From positions 248,672 to 312,671 of the forward strand of contig NZ_JAAHGH010000005.1 in the NCBI RefSeq assembly GCF_010672525.1: a DNA stretch of 64,000 nt. The letters are read 5' to 3'. Below are positions 7,762-17,209 of the stretch, one piece after another (within the stretch, counting starts at the first letter, position 1; each line of letters begins with the position of its first letter). The translations under genes were made by a program, and so were the position numbers. The notes beneath the pieces are model-generated. The model worked only from the letters and a program-made list of their open reading frames with translations, was not told the DNA's origin and ran no database searches. Origin of the DNA: Okeania sp. SIO2B3 (GTDB lineage: Bacteria > Cyanobacteriota > Cyanobacteriia > Cyanobacteriales > Microcoleaceae).

Positions 7762-9459
7762 ATGAAAATCAACTGGCAAAAAATCAGTCTAATTCCCAGC
7801 TTAGGACTTCTGTTTTTGGGAGCTTGTACTCCAGCTAATAATTCCTCAAATACTTCAGGGTTGGAAGTCAAATTTTTAGTTGGCAGTGCTTTAGAAAAAT
7901 TCTGTAACCAAGCTGCAACTGAACTAAACCAACAACAACCAAAACTCGATAATGGTAAATCTTTTTACCTAAAATGCGAAGCGAAAGGTAGTGGAGATGT
8001 AGTCAAAGATATTGTTTCTTTATCCCAAAAACTCAAAAATGGAACCATCCAACCAGACTCCCCAAAATTTCCCACCCTAATTTCCGTAGATGGAGAAATT
8101 TATCATTCCCAACTCTTGTACCAAATTAATCAAATTTATCCCGGACAAAATTATATTCCTCAAATCACTGACGCACCTTTGTTGGCAAATAGTCCCATGG
8201 TATTCATGGCATCACAAGAAATAGCAGCAGGACTACGAAAACAACCAGATATATATCGCTCCCTGGTCAGTGCTAAAACTCACCAAGACCTAGACCCTAA
8301 TAGTCCCCAACTGCCAATACATTATGTTCACACTGCTCCCACTCGTTCCAATTCTGGTCTGCAAACCTTGGTAGCTCAGTTTGCCTCTGTTGCCAATAAA
8401 CGCCCCGAACAACTCACTGCTGCTGACGTACAACAATATCAACCCCAAGTCCAAAAAATTCAGAGCAAAGTCACTCGCTACGGGGTTTCCACCAGTTCTC
8501 TAGCTGAAGATATGGTGAAAAATGGTCCGTTTTGGGCATCCATCGCTTCTGTTTATGAGTCTTCCGTAATTGAGGCAAATACTGCTAATACTCAAACTCG
8601 CTATGAGGCAATTTATCCCAGTTCTACTTTTACTTCTAATATGAGGGCAATTTTACCAACTGCACCCTGGGTGAGCGAGGATGAACAAGAGGCAGCAGAA
8701 AAAGTCATTGAATATTTGCGATCGCCAGTCGCCCAACAAATTCTTACAGAGTTAGGTCTCAGACCAGGGATACCGGGAGTGTCTTTGGGAGCAAAATTTT
8801 CTTCCCAATACGGAGTAGACCCCAATGCTAAATATGATTCTCTGCGGACTCCCCAACCAGAAGTAGTGAATGCCATGATTAAATCTTGGCAAGAATTTGC
8901 GAAGAAACCATCTCAGGTGGTTTTGGTAGTTGACTCTTCTGGGTCTATGAGCGGTGAAAAGTTACCTGCTGTTCAGAATACTTTGCGCTACTATCTTGAG
9001 GGTTTAGGACCAAAAGAAAAAATTGCTCTGATTGATTTTGACACTGAAATTAAAGCTCCGGTTTGGGTTGATGGTACTACTGAAGGTCGCGCTCGCGGTA
9101 TGCAGTTTATTAGTAGTTTGAAAGCGGATGGTGGTACAAAACTTTATGATGCTGCTTTGAATGCCAGAAATTTATTACAAAAAAATCTCAGTTCTGATGC
9201 TATTAATGCTGTAGTTCTTTTAACTGATGGGGAAGACTCTGGTTCTCAAACTTCTCTCAAACAACTGAGCAATAATCTGAAAAACAGTGGATTTGATTCT
9301 GACAAAAGGATTGCTTTTTTTACTATTGGTTATGGGAAAAAGGGAGAATTTGATGCTGGAGTCTTGAAACAAATTGCTAGTTTAAATGGTGGTTATTATC
9401 GTCAGGGAGACCCAGAAAGTATTGTTAATTTAATGTCCGATCTACAAACAGAATTTTAA
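7762..9459 (+). CDS. lipoprotein with solute-binding and VWA domains
   Basis: 565 codons. A lipoprotein signal ends in LGAC (Cys22), so the protein should be anchored on the outer face of the cytoplasmic membrane or in the outer membrane. Residues about 35-380 form a type 2 solute-binding fold with 'APTRSNSGL', a motif also found as DPTRSNSG in the protein at 11768-12871. Residues about 385-560 are a von Willebrand A domain with a complete metal site: DSSGS at 391-395, Thr in 'DGGTKLYDA' and Asp in 'LLTDGEDSG'. VWA domains bind protein partners through the metal; joining one to an SBP suggests ligand-dependent complex formation. SBP-VWA proteins exist in cyanobacteria; their role is not established to my knowledge. 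Confidence 0.85.
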   Translation: MKINWQKISLIPSLGLLFLGACTPANNSSNTSGLEVKFLVGSALEKFCNQAATELNQQQPKLDNGKSFYLKCEAKGSGDVVKDIVSLSQKLKNGTIQPDSPKFPTLISVDGEIYHSQLLYQINQIYPGQNYIPQITDAPLLANSPMVFMASQEIAAGLRKQPDIYRSLVSAKTHQDLDPNSPQLPIHYVHTAPTRSNSGLQTLVAQFASVANKRPEQLTAADVQQYQPQVQKIQSKVTRYGVSTSSLAEDMVKNGPFWASIASVYESSVIEANTANTQTRYEAIYPSSTFTSNMRAILPTAPWVSEDEQEAAEKVIEYLRSPVAQQILTELGLRPGIPGVSLGAKFSSQYGVDPNAKYDSLRTPQPEVVNAMIKSWQEFAKKPSQVVLVVDSSGSMSGEKLPAVQNTLRYYLEGLGPKEKIALIDFDTEIKAPVWVDGTTEGRARGMQFISSLKADGGTKLYDAALNARNLLQKNLSSDAINAVVLLTDGEDSGSQTSLKQLSNNLKNSGFDSDKRIAFFTIGYGKKGEFDAGVLKQIASLNGGYYRQGDPESIVNLMSDLQTEF

Positions 9460-9866
9460 CTCACATTCGGCACCACAAAATGTAGAAACCGAAGAAGGAG
9501 TCAGGAGACAGGAGACAGGAGACAGAATTTTAGAAGAAAATCATAGCTACCTTCAACAATTAATAATTAATAATTAATAATTAATTATGACCTCTTCTTT
9601 TCAAGAATAGGATTGATTCAAAGGAAAATTTTTCTTTATTATTTCCTTCAAAGGGGAGCCTTTCCACCAAAATTTTTCGGTAATTGAGTAAGCGTTCGAG
9701 CAAGTATTTATGCTTCATTCTTTACTCGGAATTTGATGAGCGAAAAAAGTAATGCAGATGATTTTCATAGTACAAATGCCTGCCAAGCTACGATTTTTTT
9801 ATACTAATTTTAATCATAAAAATTGAAGTGCGGAATGTGGGTTTTAATTTTTATCTAGAGGTAAAT
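9460..9866. repeat. intergenic, composite hairpin element
   Basis: GGAGACAGGAGACAGGAGACAG-like text (9497-9525) lies just after the gene. At 9557-9693 is a copy of the composite element: TTCAACAATTAATAATTAAT leader, CCTCTTCTTTTCAAG hairpin, CAAAGGGGAGCC and TTTTTCGGTAA end. The rest up to 9866 shows no gene. Confidence 0.7.
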
Positions 9867-10586
9867 ATGAAATTAGTGAATCCGTTTGATTATCCTATAT
9901 CTATATTAATAGGTGGATTTTTGTTAATAACTGGTGTCCGGTTTGTGAAGTTGCCAAATTTTGTAATTTTACCTGCTACGGCAGTTGTTTCTGTGGCAAG
10001 TGCTACAGTGTTGAAATCTCAAGAACCCGATGCTGAAAAGTTGGCAAAAAAACAGTTAGAACAAGAATTAGAAGTTATTTCTGGACTGGCAAAAAATTTG
10101 GCAGAAAAAGCTGAAGTTTTGCGACAAGAAGCTAATCAATTGTTAGGTGGTGAAGCCTTTCAAATGGAATTATTAGTAACAGTTCAATCAGTTTGCGATC
10201 GCGCTATTGAACTACCACATAAAATTACAGAAATGTCTCAAAATTTACCGAAGAATGAGGCATTATTATCTGTGGAGGATTTGGAAAGACAATTATTAGA
10301 AGTTAAGAGTAAGCAAAGGTCTAATTCTGATATTACTCAACAGCATTTAAAACAATTAGCTGCGAGTTTAGAGCGAAATATTCAGTTAGCAAAAGCTGGA
10401 AAAGATACTCGACAAGCAAAAATTCTTAGTCTACATACCATGGTTCAAGATTCGGCAGGATTATTGCAAGAACTAGAGAATAAATTGCGGAATGCTAACT
10501 TAAATGATTTGGCAGAAATTCAAGAATTACGCAGTTTAAGTGATGAGTTAAATAGCTATCAAAATAATATGAAAATATTCCTTTGA
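9867..10586 (+). CDS. membrane-anchored coiled-coil protein
   Basis: 239 codons from the ATG at 9867, which has AGAGGT upstream; a longer frame from 9828 would add 13 residues of AT-rich text. Two hydrophobic stretches sit close together near the N terminus (about 10-27 and 33-50). They are followed by a long helical, Lys/Glu/Gln-rich region with heptad spacing (from about 60 to the end). I cannot place the family. It lies between the SBP-VWA gene and another SBP gene on the same strand, so it may act with them at the membrane. A GAAGAAGG tract starts two bases after the stop. Confidence 0.7.
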   Translation: MKLVNPFDYPISILIGGFLLITGVRFVKLPNFVILPATAVVSVASATVLKSQEPDAEKLAKKQLEQELEVISGLAKNLAEKAEVLRQEANQLLGGEAFQMELLVTVQSVCDRAIELPHKITEMSQNLPKNEALLSVEDLERQLLEVKSKQRSNSDITQQHLKQLAASLERNIQLAKAGKDTRQAKILSLHTMVQDSAGLLQELENKLRNANLNDLAEIQELRSLSDELNSYQNNMKIFL

Positions 10587-10885
10587 TAAGAAGGAAGAAG
10601 GAAGAAAGAAGAAGGAAGAAGGAAGAAGGAAGAAGGAAGAAGACCTTTATTGATCTAGGATAGAAGATTATACCATGTCCGGATAATTAGCGATCAAAAA
10701 ACTTATTCTCTTGCTTAAACAGTAAATCTTTCTATTTTCCCTACTCCCCTACTCCCCCGCTCCTTAAAAAAGACTTTTTCAGCAAACCCTAAGTACATTG
10801 ATTTGATTGTGTCCCTAAAAAGAATTAAGTTTGCATAAATAGTTAAATTCTTTCTGATATTTTTATAAGTACCAGAAAGAAAATT

Positions 10886-11083
10886 ATGAAAAATAAACTT
10901 GATTCTCTTTTGTTGGTAGTACTTTTCACAACAACTATGACTTTTTTACGAGAGGAGAAAATACTAATAAATAAGTTAAACGATAGTTTTTCTCAAGCTG
11001 AAATAGCTATTATTCAACAACAAAAAAATCATCAAGAGGATGAACAACCACCTGTTCCAGATAAAGATGCTGGCAGTCGTTAA
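10886..11083 (+). CDS. small exported peptide, unknown
   Basis: 65 codons beginning MKNKLDSLLLVVLFTTT, which looks like a signal peptide or anchor, then a polar tail ending 'PPVPDKDAGSR'. AGAAAG lies at a reasonable distance before the ATG. The preceding 299 bases (10587-10885) hold a purine tract, ATACCATGTCCGGATAATTAG (one base longer than ATACCATGTCCGGATAATTA), and CTACTCCCCTACTCCCC, with no gene. A polypurine tract follows the stop, as for its neighbours. I recognise no family; translation is plausible but not secure. Confidence 0.4.
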   Translation: MKNKLDSLLLVVLFTTTMTFLREEKILINKLNDSFSQAEIAIIQQQKNHQEDEQPPVPDKDAGSR

Positions 11084-11471
11084 AGTTAATCAGCAGAAGT
11101 AAGAAGTAAGAAGGAAGAAAGAAGAAGGAGAAAGAAAGAAAAAGGAGAAATAAGTCTTTAGTTATCTAGGATAAAAGGTTGATGATTGATATTCCGTTGT
11201 TTTAGATATTTCATAAGTCAAGAATTGCCATATATAGATGACAACTAGGAGTTAACGATGCCATAAGTAGCAAATAAAATATGATGAATTTTCTAACAAT
11301 ATGTACTTGACCCACCAATAAAATCCCAGAGAATAAAATTTGCTAAAAACAATAGTATTTTGACAGTAAAAAAACAGCAATATTAGAGAGCGGGTTTTGT
11401 TAACGAAGTCAGAAGTCAGAAGTTAACCCACCCCTCGCCCCTCCCCCTCCCAGGAGGGGAAGTAAAGGATT
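11084..11471. other. intergenic, purine tract and CCCACCCCTCGCCCC repeat
   Basis: GAAGAAGG-type tract to about 11160, then AT-rich unique sequence without a convincing frame. AACGAAGTCAGAAGTCAGAAG-like text (its first 20 bases from 11400) and CAACCCACCCCTCGCCCCTC-type sequence with the CCCCTCCCAGGAGGGG stem follow; the latter recurs near 24725, 28420, 48085 and 63170. Confidence 0.65.
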
Positions 11472-11589
11472 TGGGTGCATCTCATAGCAAAAATACTTTT
11501 TTCCTATATATTCCCTGTTGCCTGTTGCCTGTTGCCTGTTGCCTAAAAGCAATAAATTTTTGGCTTTATTCAAAATTGAGATGCACCCA
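11472..11589. mobile_element. 118-bp miniature inverted-repeat element with target duplication
   Basis: Perfect 13-bp terminal inverted repeats TGGGTGCATCTCA / TGAGATGCACCCA (11472-11484, 11577-11589) are flanked by the direct repeat AGGATT (11466-11471, 11590-11595), as expected from a 6-bp target duplication. The interior has GTTGCCT tandem repeats and no coding capacity. A full-length transposase would have to act in trans. Confidence 0.85.
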
Positions 11590-11767
11590 AGGATTTGAGC
11601 TTCTCTCCAAAAATATTGTGCCTTAAAAGGCAGGGTTTTAGACCCATGTTATTTTGATAAATCATCGCCCTGACTTCAAAGCTTTTGGTTAAACCCGCAC
11701 CTACAAAATTTTAACGTTTAATTAGACTTAACTATTAACTGAATTGACACTAGGAGAAGATTCAACC

Positions 11768-12871
11768 ATGACAATTACAAATCAAAAATCTATCAAAAAT
11801 AATCGCATTTTATCTGGAATACTTACTTGCATAGCTGTAGCTTTAGCTTATGCACCAATTCCAGGATTAAATCAAAAAATCATAGTAGTTAGTGGCACAG
11901 AATTTGCCGAACCACTCCAACAAATAGAAACTCAATTTGAGCAAAAATATCCCCACATAAACTTAGAATTAAAATTTCAAGGTTCCCAGGATATTATCAA
12001 CAATTACATAGACCAAAAAAACGACTTTAATCCTACAGTTTTAATCCCAACAAATGCAGCACTATTAGATGAATTAAACCAACGCTGGCAAAGTCAAAAT
12101 AATACCCAAGCATTCTATCAACAACCAACAGCGATCGCCAAAACTTTCCTAGTAGGAATTGCTTGGCCTGAACGTGGAAAAATCTTATTTCCCAATGGCA
12201 AATTTTCCTGGCAACAATTAGAAAAAGCAATGGCAGCAGGTAGCTGGCAAAAAATAGGCGGTCAACAACAATGGGGTAGTTTTGATTTCGTCACCACCGA
12301 CCCCACTCGTTCCAATAGTGGGCAAATAACCATGAATTTGTGGGCAAAGTCAAAAGGCAACAACAACTTGAATACACCCGCCGTTGAATCATTATTTAGT
12401 ACAGTCAAACGGTCAGTTTATTTGCCTCCCCGTTCCACCGATATCTTGTTACAAGAATTTATTGCTCGCGGACCTAATGATGCGGATGTAGCAACAGTTT
12501 ACGAAAGCATCGCCCTCTATCGTTGGCAACAGTCAGGTGCAGCTCAAAATAAACCTTATCAAGTTTATTATCTCAACCCCACCGTAGAAACTGTAGCGAC
12601 AGCAGCGGTCGTGCGTCGGGATGTAAATGGGGCAACTGCTAATGCTGCTGGTAAATTTATAGATTTCTTGACGCAACCAGAACAACAAAAAGTATTTGTG
12701 CAGTATGGTTTCCGTCCCACCCACGGCAATATCGATCTGCTATCTGTTGCCAATAGTCCTTGGAATCAGAATATTCCTGGTGCTCAAGTTAACCCGCAAA
12801 TTTCCACTTTACCAGCACCACAACCATCAGTTTTGGGAGAAATTCAAAAGTTGTGGCAAAGGGTGCAGTAA
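11768..12871 (+). CDS. type 2 extracellular solute-binding protein
   Basis: 367 codons from the ATG at 11768 (AGGAGA ten bases upstream); a start at 11744 would place that ribosome site inside the gene. A signal peptide or anchor spans about 15-32. The remainder is a type 2 periplasmic binding fold: 'VVSGTEFAEPLQQIE' at the mature start, 'TTDPTRSNSGQITMNLWA' in the ligand site, 'DVATVYESIAL', and C-terminal 'FVQYGFRP'. This is the family of bacterial extracellular solute-binding proteins that often pair with VWA proteins in cyanobacteria, and the protein at 7762-9459 carries a related domain. No permease genes are adjacent, so its role in uptake is open. Confidence 0.8.
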   Translation: MTITNQKSIKNNRILSGILTCIAVALAYAPIPGLNQKIIVVSGTEFAEPLQQIETQFEQKYPHINLELKFQGSQDIINNYIDQKNDFNPTVLIPTNAALLDELNQRWQSQNNTQAFYQQPTAIAKTFLVGIAWPERGKILFPNGKFSWQQLEKAMAAGSWQKIGGQQQWGSFDFVTTDPTRSNSGQITMNLWAKSKGNNNLNTPAVESLFSTVKRSVYLPPRSTDILLQEFIARGPNDADVATVYESIALYRWQQSGAAQNKPYQVYYLNPTVETVATAAVVRRDVNGATANAAGKFIDFLTQPEQQKVFVQYGFRPTHGNIDLLSVANSPWNQNIPGAQVNPQISTLPAPQPSVLGEIQKLWQRVQ

Positions 12872-13791
12872 ATAATGAATAATTAATAATGAATAATAGA
12901 CTTGTCGCTTTATAACTATAAAAAACTGGTAAACCCTTATCATGTAAGGATTTTAGCCAGTCTCATATAAAAACGTCTGGAATTATTACTGTGTCTTAAT
13001 TTGAGCGATTTTTTTCTATCTATTTAGCGACAACTCTAATAGATAATTACCTCTGATCAAAATCGAGAAAATTTTGACAGTGGTGCTTGTGATGGAACAT
13101 TTTTTTAGACCCAGTTAATTTGATATAACTTTACGACCGCTAATCAAGTGGACCTAATATTGGTGATTTATTCTCATCTGCATATCTTAAATATCACTGA
13201 GAAATACATTATATTAACACCGCTAAAAGATGTTAATTTCAGGGGGATTTAATATAACTTTACGACCGCTAATCAAGTGGACCTGATATTGGTGATTTAT
13301 TCTCATCTGCATATCTTAAATATCACTGAGAAATACATTATATTAACACCGCTAAAAAATGTTAATTTCAGGTCTTGTTGAACTGAATATTATCAATTTA
13401 ATTAATAGCAAAAACGAGTTGTTATTTGACATAGAGTGATGATAAATCAAATACGAGGAAATGTTTTTCCCACTATTTATTCACAAGAGTACCCATTCTC
13501 TTACGTCTGTTGCCGACGAGGGGTTGCACCGCTATTTCCTGCTATGTATTTAAACAACTTAGTCCATTTCGTAAATTTCAGTATATTTAACTAGCTATCA
13601 GCTTTTTGAGCTTGGATTAAAATCCCCTTTTAAACTTTAGAAAAATAATCTTGCTGACTGCTGAGTGCTAACTGCTGAGTGCTAACCACTTTTTTAATCT
13701 AGAATATTTTTTTTCTATAGCCTAAAATAGAATTACAGACAAAAAAATAAATCTCATATAAATATACATTGCGTAAGGATACTTAAGGAAA
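12872..13791. other. 920-bp intergenic space
   Basis: A weak hairpin CCTTA-TAAGG with ATTTT (12935-12954) could terminate the SBP gene. Two 121-bp direct repeats follow (separate entry). The stretch 13373-13791 is AT-rich and includes CTGCTGAGTGCTAACTGCTG-type duplicated text around 13660. I see no gene or structured RNA that I can name. Confidence 0.6.
13123..13372. repeat. pair of near-identical 121-bp direct repeats
   Basis: 13123-13243 and 13252-13372 both begin ATATAACTTTACGACCGCTA and end GATGTTAATTTCAGG or AATGTTAATTTCAGG, with only two or so differences and an 8-bp spacer. They are not coding in any frame and match none of the other repeat families in this window. Confidence 0.9.
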
Positions 13792-14367
13792 ATGTTTTTT
13801 CTAGGAATTGGATTCTTAATTCTAGGTCTAATATTAGCAATAGTAAGTGGAATATGGGGCTTAGTTCAAGCTTTTAGTGAAGGCACATTATGGGGTGTTT
13901 CTTATTTATTTATTCCTTTTGCTTTTGTCATTTTTTATCTAACAAATTGGAGTCAGAGAAAAATCAGAAAAAATTTTATCTTGATGATAATTGGTTTGAT
14001 TTTTTCTCTTGTAGGGACTGGAACATTAGGAAATCATATAACTAATAATTTTGTGGTTAATTCTGCCAATATTCCCGAAAATCCAACTATTACTACTAAC
14101 TCCGAAAATACTTCAACAAAGATAGAAACAACCGAAGTTATTTCTGACCCATTTAGAGAAGGAATAAATGCAGCAACAAAAGCAGCCGAACTTGCCCAAA
14201 CAGCTAATACTCAAACACAGTGGAATGAAGTAGCAATGACTTGGCATAACGCTTTAGTTTTAATGAAAGAAGTTCCTGAATCTCATACTCAATATGAGGT
14301 TGCCCAAAACAGAATTGATTTATATCGAAATAATCGAGAAATTGCTAAGAAAAAGGCTAACTATTAA
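13792..14367 (+). CDS. three-pass membrane protein with a cyanobacterial helical tail
   Basis: 191 codons. Hydrophobic segments at about 2-24, 33-50 and 61-80. After a Thr/Asn-rich linker, residues about 122-191 carry 'AATKAAELAQTANTQTQWNEVAMTWHNALVLMKEVP' (over several helices; the core pattern is A..A...Q-TA-T..QW..V...W..A..LMK.VP) and 'YEVAQNRIDLYRNNREIAK'. That TPR-like helical motif recurs at the ends of many cyanobacterial membrane or envelope proteins, usually with no assigned function. It is likely a protein-binding tail. A GAAGTCAGAAGTCAG tract starts right after the stop. Confidence 0.75.
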   Translation: MFFLGIGFLILGLILAIVSGIWGLVQAFSEGTLWGVSYLFIPFAFVIFYLTNWSQRKIRKNFILMIIGLIFSLVGTGTLGNHITNNFVVNSANIPENPTITTNSENTSTKIETTEVISDPFREGINAATKAAELAQTANTQTQWNEVAMTWHNALVLMKEVPESHTQYEVAQNRIDLYRNNREIAKKKANY

Positions 14368-14635
14368 CGAAGTCAGAAGTCAGAATTCAGAAGTTAGAAG
14401 TTATTTTTGGAGAGTTGTTAAAAATCCCCGTTATCAAAATATTTCACCCTAAAAGGAAGAATTTCAGACTCAATTACTTTGTTGAAGAAGGAAGAAGAAA
14501 GAAGGAAGAAAAAATGGATGGGGATAGTCTTCGACAAGCCACTTCGTGTCTACAAACCCTAACCAATTGTCAACATCGTGTAGACGGTGAGGTATTAAAC
14601 CCAAAATAAAAAGATAAATTAGGAAAAATCAGGAA

Positions 14636-16090
14636 ATGCGTAAATCTAAATTAATCTTAGCAACAATTGTCTCATTATTTTTGGTTAATGAAGTTAGTAT
14701 TAATCCTCATAGTAATGACATCAGCACATTAATTAATACAGAGACCTCCATTGCTTACGCAGGAAGAAGAGGAGGAGGAGGACGAAGAAGTAGAAGTAGA
14801 AGTAGCTCTGGAAGTTCGAGTAGAAGCAGAAGTAGTTCCCCCAGTCGCAGTAAACCAGTCCGTTCTCAGTCTCAACCTCGTAACTCAAAACCCAAACCTA
14901 CCATAAATAATATAGTCTCACCGACCAATAACACTCGCCCCACGACAAAACCAGTCCCCACTTCCGGTAGTAACTCTCAGCGCAGTGGTTCATTTTCTCA
15001 ACCTAGCAACAATACCAAACCAAACAATAATACTCGCCCCACTACCAATAACATCAACACTGGTGGACGGACTCGCAGTGGTTCATTTGCTCCAACTACA
15101 AAAAAACGTTACTCTGTGGAACCTGCTACCGGACGACGTTATTATACCCGTCCAGGAACTCAAGAACGTTATTATCAGGAAGCAGGTACAGGGAGATTTT
15201 ATTATGTAGAACCAGCAACCCAACAACGTTACTACATGAATGTTGATAATGGGGAACGTTATTTTATTGATAGTAGCACTAGACGATATTATTACGAGCA
15301 ACCTGGTACAAATCGATTTTATTATGTGCATCCAACTACGAGGGTGCGCTACTACTACCAACCTACTGTCCGCGAACGAGTTGTTTACAGCTACTACGAT
15401 GGACCCGGAACAGTTTTAACAATGTATCTCACTATACTTTTAATTGGAATTTTACTGGTATGTATTTTTTATGCTTTAATTATGGCGATCGCTCCTGCTT
15501 TTGGCGGTCGTCGAGAAGTATTGGTAGCTGAGGAAGATGAATATATAGAAGTTATTGAGGAGTCACCAGGATATGTGGAAGTTATTGAAGAAATAGTGCC
15601 AGTGGCAACTGTACCAGAAGATTTGGTTAATGATATCGTCACTGTGAGTAAGTTACAAGTGGCAATGGTTGCACCAGCAAATAATATTCAATCTGACTTA
15701 GCGAGAATGAGTGAGGAGATTGATCTTGATACTCCAGAAGGTCGAGTAGAGTTATTATTGATGTCGGCGATCGTCCTGCTGCAAACGGAGGAATATTGGA
15801 CTGATGTTGTTGCTAATTCGGAAACCGTGGAGAGTAGACAGGAAGCTGAAAGAATTTTTGAGCAGTTTTCTTTTGCTGAGAGGTGTAAGTTTGAAGTTAA
15901 TACTGTTGATGATAATGTGGAAGTCGATAGTCATATTCTTGTGACTTTATTGTTGGGAACGGAGGATGATTATCCTTTATTTAGTGAAGTTAATGATAGA
16001 GAAAGTTTCAAGCAAACTTTGAAAGAGTTAGGCAAAGTTACCCCTGATTATTTATTAGTATTTGAGTTACTTTGGACTCCAACAGCTTAA
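14636..16090 (+). CDS. RYY-decapeptide repeat protein with DUF1517 domain
   Basis: 484 codons. Residues 1-43 look like a signal peptide. 44-75 is an Arg/Gly/Ser-rich stretch and 76-155 a Pro/Asn/Thr/Ser-rich linker. Residues 161-250 are nine decapeptides in perfect register, each ending in RYY, RFYY, RYF or similar ('GRRYY', 'QERYY', 'GRFYY', 'QQRYY', 'NRFYY', 'RVRYY'). A membrane segment spans about 260-288. Residues about 330-484 match DUF1517, a family of cyanobacteria and plastids linked to thylakoid or envelope function ('LARMSEEIDLDTPEGRVELLLMSAI' over the core region). The 3' flank is AACGAAGTCAGAAGTCAGAA. The Tyr/Arg array could bind nucleic acid, polysaccharide or other aromatic partners; that is inference. 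Confidence 0.85.
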   Translation: MRKSKLILATIVSLFLVNEVSINPHSNDISTLINTETSIAYAGRRGGGGRRSRSRSSSGSSSRSRSSSPSRSKPVRSQSQPRNSKPKPTINNIVSPTNNTRPTTKPVPTSGSNSQRSGSFSQPSNNTKPNNNTRPTTNNINTGGRTRSGSFAPTTKKRYSVEPATGRRYYTRPGTQERYYQEAGTGRFYYVEPATQQRYYMNVDNGERYFIDSSTRRYYYEQPGTNRFYYVHPTTRVRYYYQPTVRERVVYSYYDGPGTVLTMYLTILLIGILLVCIFYALIMAIAPAFGGRREVLVAEEDEYIEVIEESPGYVEVIEEIVPVATVPEDLVNDIVTVSKLQVAMVAPANNIQSDLARMSEEIDLDTPEGRVELLLMSAIVLLQTEEYWTDVVANSETVESRQEAERIFEQFSFAERCKFEVNTVDDNVEVDSHILVTLLLGTEDDYPLFSEVNDRESFKQTLKELGKVTPDYLLVFELLWTPTA

Positions 16091-16261
16091 CGAAGTCAGA
16101 AGTCAGAAGTCAGAAATCAGAAATCAGAAGTGATTTTTTTAAACGGGGATTTGATATTATTCTGGTTTTTTGACAAACTCTAGACAGATTGCTATGTTAG
16201 AGAAAATACTATTGAATTCAAGGTGTATTTTTATATTCTTTCTGGTAAGGAAATACAACAG

Positions 16262-17209
16262 ATGCTTATTGCTTTTCGGAGGTTGACTCATCCCCTCAGA
16301 TTTTTATTACTGTTGCTGATATTATTAATTACAAGTTGTCAGCAAAAACCTACGGAAGTTAAAGTTTTACAAAATATTGTTTATGGAAATTATAATTATC
16401 AAAATCAGGAAAAAGCACTACTTTTAGATTTATATTTACCGGAAACAAAACCAGAGAAACCTTTACCTCTGTTAATCTACATTCATGGTGGTGGTTGGTT
16501 ACAAGGAACTAAAGAATATTGCCCCGGAAAAATTGTGGTACAGAGAAATTATGCCATGGCTTGTATTAGCTATAGATTTAGTAATGAAGCACTATTTCCT
16601 GCCCAAATTCATGATGTCAAAAAAGCAGTTCGTTGGCTACGAAAAAATGCAGATAAGTACGATATAAACCCTGATAATGTTGGTGCTTGGGGACCTTCTG
16701 CTGGGGGACATTTAAGTGCTTTATTAGGAACATCAGCAGGAGTAAAAGAATTGGAAGGAACAAATAATCCAGAAATATCTAGTGCCGTACAAGCAGTTTG
16801 TGCATGGTATCCACTTACAGATTTTACGAAAGTACCTCCCGCTTTTGAAGAACCTATTACTCCTGCTGTTGAAGAAAAGTATAAAGATAAAGAATGGTAT
16901 GGTTATACTTTAGTAACTAATAAGTTATTGGGAGGACCTGTCTCGCAAAAATTAGAATTAGCAGCACTTACTAACCCCATTAATTATATTGATGCTCAAG
17001 ATCCACCTTTTCTAATTATGCACGGAGAAAAAGATAATGTTGTACCAATGAGTCAAAGTGTTTTATTAGCAGATGCTCTATCAGAAAAAGGTGTAGAAGT
17101 TCAGTTAGAAAAAAAACCTGATTGGGGACATTATCATGGTAGAGGTGAAGCTTTTGACCCTGCTTTAATAGATATGGCAATGGTTTTTTTTGATAAACAT
17201 TTGAAATAA
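16262..17209 (+). CDS. lipoprotein alpha/beta-hydrolase (esterase family)
   Basis: 315 codons from the ATG at 16262, preferred over 16223 because it directly begins the lipoprotein signal with the lipobox LITSC (Cys26). The fold is a hormone-sensitive-lipase/BD-FAE type hydrolase: 'HGGGW' oxyanion motif at 75-79, nucleophile Ser146 in 'GPSAGGH', acid Asp258 in 'HGEKDN', and His290 or His292 in 'WGHYHG'. Family members cleave carboxylic esters, including acylated sugars and feruloyl esters. Membrane anchoring suggests action on extracytoplasmic esters. The exact substrate cannot be read from sequence. Confidence 0.85.
   Translation: MLIAFRRLTHPLRFLLLLLILLITSCQQKPTEVKVLQNIVYGNYNYQNQEKALLLDLYLPETKPEKPLPLLIYIHGGGWLQGTKEYCPGKIVVQRNYAMACISYRFSNEALFPAQIHDVKKAVRWLRKNADKYDINPDNVGAWGPSAGGHLSALLGTSAGVKELEGTNNPEISSAVQAVCAWYPLTDFTKVPPAFEEPITPAVEEKYKDKEWYGYTLVTNKLLGGPVSQKLELAALTNPINYIDAQDPPFLIMHGEKDNVVPMSQSVLLADALSEKGVEVQLEKKPDWGHYHGRGEAFDPALIDMAMVFFDKHLK

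Noticed and set aside
13480-13560. tRNA-like GC-richer patch
   Set aside because: No cloverleaf can be formed; arms and the TTC-loop sequence are missing.
14415-14609. 64-codon open frame between two membrane-protein genes
   Set aside because: It runs through a GAAGAAGG tract, has no ribosome site and no recognisable features.
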